The translations under genes and the position numbers were made by a program. The notes below the pieces were generated by a model. It made no database searches and was not told where the DNA came from. It was given only the letters and a program-made list of their open reading frames with translations. Of a DNA stretch of 13,355 nt, positions 8,696-13,355 are shown in pieces (positions within the stretch are counted from its first letter, which is position 1; each line of letters opens with the position of its first letter). This DNA is from Chalciporus piperatus (Eukaryota > Basidiomycota > Agaricomycetes > Boletales > Boletaceae), in contig JBBPTG010000437.1 of assembly GCA_038093975.1 (NCBI GenBank), forward strand, positions 1 to 13,355. The letters run 5' to 3'.

Positions 8696-9055
8696 GGGTC
8701 AAAGGGTAGGGGTCTTTGGAGGCGGTCTTATCTGGCGTCATGACATGCACACAAACCACCATTTCATTTTCCATCCTATCATTATTTCATTGTCACTTTA
8801 TTATTTGCATTGCATTCGGGTTTGTTGGAGTTCAATCGAGGTTGTTTGGCTTATCGTCAGCGAAACGTCCATCATAGCATGGCATGGCATGTGTCATGTA
8901 TTTGAGACAGCGTACGTGGGTCGAATCTGTAGGAAGCATAGCTGATAGTAAAATGATTTCTCAAAAAGAGTACACTCGATGTGCGATCGGGATAGTCGAA
9001 CCATACACTCCCCTCCTCGATCCCATCATCGTCACGGAAAAAGAGCAGCATCTGC
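8696..9055. other. Convergent 3' region between the zinc-finger gene and RPL37
   Basis: These 360 bases should hold both 3' untranslated regions. The sequence is AT-rich with runs such as ATTATTTCATT near 8780-8800. A perfect (GCATG)x3 tandem repeat lies at 8877-8891. No coding exon is seen. Confidence 0.6.
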
Positions 9056-9876
9056 TCATGCCTCCGTTGGTTTTCTGACGCGCTTTTGGGCGACAGTGTT
9101 CTCTCTGGAGAGAACGTAGATTAAGTGGGCAAGGCCAGAGGAGTGCATAGCGAAAAGTCGTACCTGAAGCCGTTCTTGAATCTTCGGGAGACCTCCTTGA
9201 GGAAGCGCATGCGACCAGTTCCGGTCGTCTTTCGGCGCTTAGCCTTCTGTCCCCATTCGTACGAGCGGAGCTTGGCAGATGGGTAACCGCACTGCGAGCA
9301 AGCTTCATTTCAAATCACGGAGGATGTCGTTCAAAGGGGCGATGGCAAAGAAGCGAAACAACAACACAATCGCAGAGTTCATGTCAGCCCGGCAGGAGAG
9401 TACCAGGTAGCGACCCACTTTTGTGTTGCTTGTGGAACGCCCGGTTTCCACAACGCCGGCAGACCGTGTGGGACTTGGTGTGTCTCTTACTATTCAAATA
9501 AAAGTACAAAACACACACGATGAGACTGGATCGCAAAGCCCTGTACGAAAAAAAGAACGCACCCGAAGGACGAAGTACCTGATCACCCAACGTACGGTGG
9601 AACGAAGCGTCAGACGAGCTGTGAGCGACCAAAAAGCATGCCAGCCGTAAAACGAACCTTTCGTCTGTAAAAGAAGAAAAGATCGTCAGCGTCAGCGTTC
9701 TACATTCCAGTCGTCCCAAAAAGCGAGCGTCCGTTGCACGATCACATCCGTCATCCAACCGACCCCTCCTACATCCACCCGCTATTCCGTCCCATCCACC
9801 GCCATACCGCTCCGGTGCATGAAATAGAGACCAAGGGACATGTCTGGTTGATCATACTGGCATGGATACTCACCAT
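9056..9876 (-). CDS. RPL37: 60S ribosomal protein eL37, 6 coding exons, 94 aa
   Basis: eL37 is a small zinc-binding protein of the large ribosomal subunit. Coding exons are 9876-9874 (ATG only), 9664-9658 (7 bases), 9578-9563 (16 bases), 9489-9419, 9302-9164 and 9104-9056, total 285 bases. Spliced, the N-terminus is [19 protein letters not shown], the family consensus. Cys19, Cys22, Cys34 and Cys37 form the expected C2-C2 zinc site, followed by [18 protein letters not shown], the basic block [14 protein letters not shown] and a C-terminus [11 protein letters not shown]. Introns are 209, 79, 73, 116 and 59 bases. Intron 1 has a strong GTGAGT donor, CTGAC branch sites and a pyrimidine-rich TTCTTTTACAG end; intron 2 has a weak GTTCGT donor. 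The length fits the family (about 88-97). It is the nearest gene upstream of and converging on the zinc-finger gene. Gene finders could easily miss the first 26 coding bases. Confidence 0.95.
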
Positions 9877-9984
9877 CTCGTCGTTTTCTTGAGGATCTTG
9901 TGTCGGAGGTGGTGCCCGTCTACACGGCGAGTCTTGCAATACACAGAGGCTGAAATCGTGGGAAGAAACTGCCCTGCGAGTTAC

Positions 9985-9990
9985 CACGTG
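9985..9990. promoter_or_regulatory. CACGTG E-box upstream of RPL37
   Basis: This perfect CACGTG lies about 110 bases before the RPL37 start, inside the 217-base gap to the next gene upstream. Its context (ACCACGTGTTTGCTC) partly matches the Opi1-proximal box (ACCACGTGCTCATTG). A role is possible but unproven. Confidence 0.35.
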
Positions 9991-10093
9991 TTTGCTCAAG
10001 CCCCGTAAAAGGAAGTGACCCCCTGTCACACTCAGCGGGTTAGCGAATATCGTACAGCAAGATCGTGTAAAATACATGAGCTCAAGCGACTAC

Positions 10094-11614
10094 TCAAATA
10101 TAAACAGGTCCAGTGATCTGTCCAGGAGGTGGAAATCCAGACGTATCCATGAACACGGGCTGAGGCGCATACCCCCCATGCGGGTACCTCATCGTCCCAT
10201 CCTCCTTCCCAAACTCATGACCATCCCCACTCCCACCAGCATACACAAGGTTATCCCGCACAATGGGTCTGCCACCTTCCCACATTAGCGCCGCTGCTGA
10301 CTGTTTTGCCCACATATCCCATTCTGCCCAACCTTGCGGCCCCTCTATCACCTCTGGACGCCGGTTGTACCATGACGGTTCGGCCCCCTGGCGAATCTGC
10401 GCACGGAGTTTGCTACGTGGATTGTCGTCCGGAACGTACGCGTCCGCGACCTGCTCGTGAGACATCCAAGGGAGCTCATCCAGCTCTGCAACGAACCGTC
10501 GCACCCGTGCGGCAACAGTTGAAGTGAGCGAGCCTTTGGCGGCTGAGTCGACTGGCGAAACGCTGACGGTTTTGAAGGTGGGTACGTTCGGTGGTGGGTG
10601 CGTGGAAGGGGGGCGAATGGCGAGTGGGGGTGGGCGAATGACGTTAGGATAAGTGTGGTCATGTAAGGTCTGAGAACCCTCTTCGGCTGCATGTTTGTTT
10701 GCTGCTGCAGCGAGCAGGTCTCGTAGGTCCTGTACAGCAGGAGATGCAACGGGAGCGGACGTAATGATTGAGCCAGGATGAGAAGACGTGGCTATAACAG
10801 GCGAAGGCGAGACGACGGTAATGAGAGGAACACTTCCCTGAGACGGTACAGGCGAGGCTCGAAGGGAACCCGGGATGACAGCGGGAGTTGAACCCAGATT
10901 TGGCGGGCGCACATAGGGCGAATGCGCAGTGACGTGGGCCACGCTTTCCGCAGATGGTGCAGGAGACGTCGCCCGGAGGAAACCTGGGATAACAGCAGGT
11001 GTCGCCCCGAGATTCTGTGGTCGAACATAAGGCGAGTTGTATGGCGAAGCACGATATTGTTCCTCCGTTTCGAACGAGGTTGGGTTTCCGTACTTTGGCG
11101 ACGCACTTACCACAGGGAAGGACATGGACGTGGCCTCCTGCGTTGGTGCGCTGTCGTATGACACTGAGCCCGTTCTAGGGAAACGTTGGGGACTAAAGCC
11201 AGAGAGCTTCTTCAAGCCCTTCAAGAGTGTTTTCATCATGCGAACTCCACCTCCCTGACGTTTGGGTCGATACGGATCTGCATACGGATCTTGCGGGAAC
11301 ACAACATCGTCCACAACCATATGCTCTCCGATAAACCGTTCGGTCGGTGCAGGACTAGGCGGTACAGGCATAGGAGGGTGGTTTACAGGCGAAGACGGGG
11401 GCTGAGACGGAGGTATCCATTGGGAGCGGGTAGGTGTTTGTGGCGTAGGTAGAACAGAACGTTCGGGTGTGGATATCCAGGTCACGTCTCCGATTCTGGG
11501 TGCCTGCTGATTCGATCTGCTATAACGGTTTCTACGAGGTGGACCAGGATATTCGTCAGGTTCGTCAACGTGTACGTCGCGTGGAGAGGGATAGCCCGTG
11601 AATCGGGATGACAT
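10094..11614 (-). CDS. Proline-rich, probably disordered hypothetical protein with internal repeats, 506 aa
   Basis: A single exon runs from ATG at 11614 to TGA. No characterised family is recognised, but the build resembles uncharacterised proteins common in mushroom-forming fungi. The N-terminal half is rich in Pro and Ser (about 1-100). A short conserved-looking part (RFIGEHMVVDDVVFPQDPY, about 93-111) precedes a basic amphipathic helix (RMMKTLLKGLKKLSGF, 125-140). Two copies of a repeat follow, spaced 38 residues. The C-terminal third (about 365-506) is less biased and looks folded or conserved: VAARVRRFVAELDELPWM, EPSWYNRRPEVIEG, GWAEWDMWAKQSAAALMWE. There is no signal peptide or membrane segment. 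The frame stays open back to 11812, but those 66 residues have no conserved look, so the start at 11614 (MSSRFTGYPSPRDV) is preferred. The gene is tandem with RPL37, 217 bases away. Confidence 0.82.
   Translation of the reverse strand: MSSRFTGYPSPRDVHVDEPDEYPGPPRRNRYSRSNQQAPRIGDVTWISTPERSVLPTPQTPTRSQWIPPSQPPSSPVNHPPMPVPPSPAPTERFIGEHMVVDDVVFPQDPYADPYRPKRQGGGVRMMKTLLKGLKKLSGFSPQRFPRTGSVSYDSAPTQEATSMSFPVVSASPKYGNPTSFETEEQYRASPYNSPYVRPQNLGATPAVIPGFLRATSPAPSAESVAHVTAHSPYVRPPNLGSTPAVIPGSLRASPVPSQGSVPLITVVSPSPVIATSSHPGSIITSAPVASPAVQDLRDLLAAAANKHAAEEGSQTLHDHTYPNVIRPPPLAIRPPSTHPPPNVPTFKTVSVSPVDSAAKGSLTSTVAARVRRFVAELDELPWMSHEQVADAYVPDDNPRSKLRAQIRQGAEPSWYNRRPEVIEGPQGWAEWDMWAKQSAAALMWEGGRPIVRDNLVYAGGSGDGHEFGKEDGTMRYPHGGYAPQPVFMDTSGFPPPGQITGPVYI
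10856..11035 (-). repeat. Internal coding tandem repeat, 114-base period
   Basis: Two units begin at 11035 and 10921. They encode SPYVRPQNLGATPAVIPG and SPYVRPPNLGSTPAVIPG with near-identical following residues (FLRA, SLRA). A shorter, degenerate third start (SPSPVIATSSHPGS) follows. The period is 38 residues. The motif is Pro/Gly-rich and could be a docking or phosphorylation module; no function is known. Confidence 0.85.
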
Positions 11615-12002
11615 TGGTGACCAGAGAAGCCTGGATACAGTGATACTGATATGATAAGATGCCCGAAGATAGCCTGAGAGCGAGAAGAGGGTTCCCACTG
11701 TAGGTGCTTGCGGGTAGTATGTAAGAAGTTCCGGTCGGAACTCTATTACAGTATATGGATTCAATTTCTTAATGGTGCTGTGCGCCGTACAATTTCTTAT
11801 GGCACAATCCATGCCCTTTCTGCAGCGAGCTAACTAAGCTCTGGTGGTGCGCGATGGGAAGGACTGGTGTCGGTGGCCTGGTGGCCGAGCCGTGCTATAA
11901 AACGATTGCTGCGGATGGTCAGTGTGGTTAGGGAGGCGGCCAGCGGGGCCCCAACGACACATCACAATTCCCCTCAAGCGAGCCCTCTCGACCTCACACC
12001 GA
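11615..12002. other. Upstream region of the repeat-protein gene
   Basis: No gene is seen in this stretch. It should contain the minus-strand promoter and leader of the neighbouring gene. A plus-strand TATAAAA (11895-11901) is present, but nothing convincing starts from it. The plus-strand frame leading into the chromodomain fragment is open from 11867 but lacks an ATG until 11915. Confidence 0.5.
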
Positions 12003-12163
12003 AGGGCACCTTAGAACCCATGGTCGACCATATAGTCGATAAACAATGGAGAGGCCGCGGACGACAGTATTTGGTACGGTGGTTTGCATATGGGCCGCCG
12101 GAAGACGACACAATGATATTTCATTGTTCATTGAGCAACTTCGCTATTCTCTTCGAGCCCTAA
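12003..12163 (+). pseudogene. Chromodomain fragment, probable Ty3/Gypsy (chromovirus-type) retrotransposon relic
   Basis: The frame encodes LEPMVDHIVDKQWRGRGRQY followed by LVRWFAYGPPEDDT. This is the core of a chromodomain of the kind found at the C-terminus of chromovirus integrases in fungi, where it binds modified histone H3. The beta-strand pattern and the W..YGP motif are clear. The tryptophan normally after DDT/S is ATG here, and the rest of the domain is degenerate before a stop. No integrase, reverse transcriptase, long terminal repeat or target duplication is visible nearby, so this is a solitary remnant. A short host chromodomain protein is a less likely alternative. Confidence 0.6.
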
Positions 12164-12736
12164 CAATGGATGTCACGAAATTTGCGGGGTAGGTGGCTCA
12201 TTCCCAGTGAGAATTGGCTATGTCCGAGTATGTCCACAAATGGTTTTGTATGATTTTTAACTGTGTGATCGGTTTTACATACAGTATCAGATCCAGCCAT
12301 GTTTCTCGCACAGAATGAGAGTGCAATGCATGGCGGGAGCTGGTTTCATCTATTTTCTTATGTTTTTCATTGCGAAACCATAATACAGCAGAATCCGATA
12401 TCGCTGATATGATATCGCGCTCAAATCACATTATACAATATCTGCTCCCATCTGTCCGCATTCTGTAGCATTACTCACATTTTATGCTCACAAATGTCCA
12501 CATATGATATTAGCAACAGGCATTGTAATACACGGCATTCGAAATACAGCGCTCTAGCAGGGTACACGAAAGCGAAAAAAAATACAGAAACCGATCCGAA
12601 AGCGAAGCTAGTGAAGGAAGACACGGAAAGCGAAGGAAATAAACATACGTAGCTCAGAAACGTAAAGACGCGAGTCCCTGCAGCAGAACATCCGGCATAC
12701 GTGCGTCCATCTAGGTCGATAGTGATGGTGTCGTCT
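12164..12736. other. AT-richer gene-free stretch
   Basis: No coding region is supported in this stretch. The right part should be the 3' untranslated region of the minus-strand gene ending at 12737. GATATCGC occurs twice in direct orientation (12397-12404 and 12411-12418). A minus-strand open frame over 12475-12810 runs into the last exon of that gene in another frame and is a shadow. Confidence 0.55.
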
Positions 12737-13355
12737 CTAATACATCTCGCCATTGAAGGCGTCATCATTCCAGTCGTTCTTATCAATATAATCTCGTTAG
12801 CTTGCGTCATAACATGATATGCACACTTACCAATACCGATAATTCTTTCTTATATGCCTGGCTCGAATGTATTAGCGAGAGAAATGAAAGGATTAACATA
12901 CTCACATCTCTTTGTGCGGCGCTGAGCTGGTCCCAGTACGCTCGGAACTCTTCCCTCGTTCCCCTTTCGTTCACCTGTTTAACCCAACGCCATCCGCAAA
13001 GGTTGCTGAACACATGGACGTCAGTAGGAGGATACGTCAGATGGAATTTCTTACTATGCAGTCTTGGTATTCCCTGGCCGGAACTTGCGCTTTGGGCCCT
13101 CTTTCGTGCGCTTTCCTTCGCCCTCGGGGTCCTTCTTGGTATCAACTCCTTTGGCTGACACTGGTATGGGCGGCAAGACTGGTGTCTTGATGTTGAGTGA
13201 AGACTTCGAGAGCGCTCCACTGACAAACATGTCAGCATACATACGAGATATGCTGTGTTACTTACAGTGGGTTGAGTATAGTAATAGTGCCAAGGTCTTC
13301 GTTTGACGTGGGAGCGATCATGAGGGAAGTCGAACTGGCACTGGCAATTGCAGGC
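12737..13355 (-). CDS. C-terminal part of a gene with an HMG-box-like end, partial, 5 exons seen
   Basis: The gene enters from the right edge; its start is outside. Exons are 13355-13266, 13219-13055, 13005-12906, 12857-12831 (27 bases) and 12778-12737. The introns are 46, 49, 48 and 52 bases; all begin GT and end AG, and four junctions keep the frame. Donors are GTAAGT, GTAAGA, GTGAGT and GTAAGT; branch sites CTGAC, CTGAC, CTAAT and CTAAC are visible. The protein has a Ser/Thr/Pro linker, a basic stretch (GEGKRTKEGPKRKFRPG), then TAYNLCGWRWVKQ, GTREEFRAYWDQLSAAQRD and AYKKELSVLNDW before an acidic end. The aromatic and basic spacing (W..L...QRDAYKKE) resembles the second half of an HMG box, suggesting a DNA-binding or chromatin protein. 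The exon structure is better supported than the family assignment. Confidence 0.5.

Noticed and set aside
8877..8891. (GCATG)x3 as a regulatory array
   Set aside because: Only three units in a 3' region; too short to claim more than a simple repeat.
9384..9758. 124-residue minus open frame over RPL37
   Set aside because: It crosses introns 2, 3 and 4 of RPL37. Only its segment [14 protein letters not shown] is real coding sequence.
9665..9873. snoRNA inside RPL37 intron 1
   Set aside because: Ribosomal protein introns often host snoRNAs, but no good C box, D box pair in the right order or H/ACA hairpin layout is visible.
10094..11812. 572-residue version of the repeat protein starting at 11812
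   Set aside because: The extra 66 N-terminal residues look like translated leader (no bias, no conservation cues). The MSSRFTGYPSP start fits the rest of the protein.

Overview
This window is nuclear DNA of a filamentous fungus, most likely a basidiomycete of the Agaricomycetes. The reasons are short GT-AG introns of 46 to 209 bases with CTNAC-type branch sites, pyrimidine-rich leaders before start codons, and protein families and residue patterns typical of that class. No species can be named from the sequence alone. Nothing bacterial (operons, Shine-Dalgarno sites, CRISPR) is present.

Layout. Bases 1-795 hold a coding-like minus-strand stretch that runs off the left edge. It is split over two frames and carries an 80-base direct repeat, so it may be an eroded or unrecognised gene. 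Bases 796-3778 hold no gene I can defend, only weak coding-like fragments. From 3779 to 6880 lie two intact, spliced minus-strand genes: a TMEM170-family membrane protein (3 exons, 180 residues) and an Opi1-type regulator of phospholipid synthesis (7 exons, 574 residues). A 758-base divergent promoter region (6881-7638) with paired CACGTG boxes and a strong hairpin separates Opi1 from a plus-strand Msn2/4-like C2H2 zinc-finger factor (7639-8695, 2 exons, 332 residues).

Right half. The zinc-finger gene converges on ribosomal protein eL37 (RPL37, 9056-9876, minus, 6 coding exons, 94 residues). The eL37 coding sequence opens with exons of only 3, 7 and 16 coding bases. Upstream on the same strand is a single-exon, proline-rich, probably disordered protein of 506 residues with an internal 38-residue repeat (10094-11614). 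A chromodomain fragment like those of Ty3/Gypsy chromoviruses lies at 12003-12163. The right edge (12737-13355, minus) holds the last five exons of a gene whose C-terminus resembles an HMG box.

Function. The neighbours do not form a pathway in the bacterial sense. Two genes are gene regulators (Opi1-like, Msn2/4-like), one is a probable ER or nuclear-envelope membrane protein, and one is a core ribosomal protein. Opi1 and TMEM170 both relate to ER membranes in other organisms, but a functional link here is only inference. The exon models were derived by hand. Their strength is that every splice keeps the reading frame and restores family-specific sequence across the junctions.
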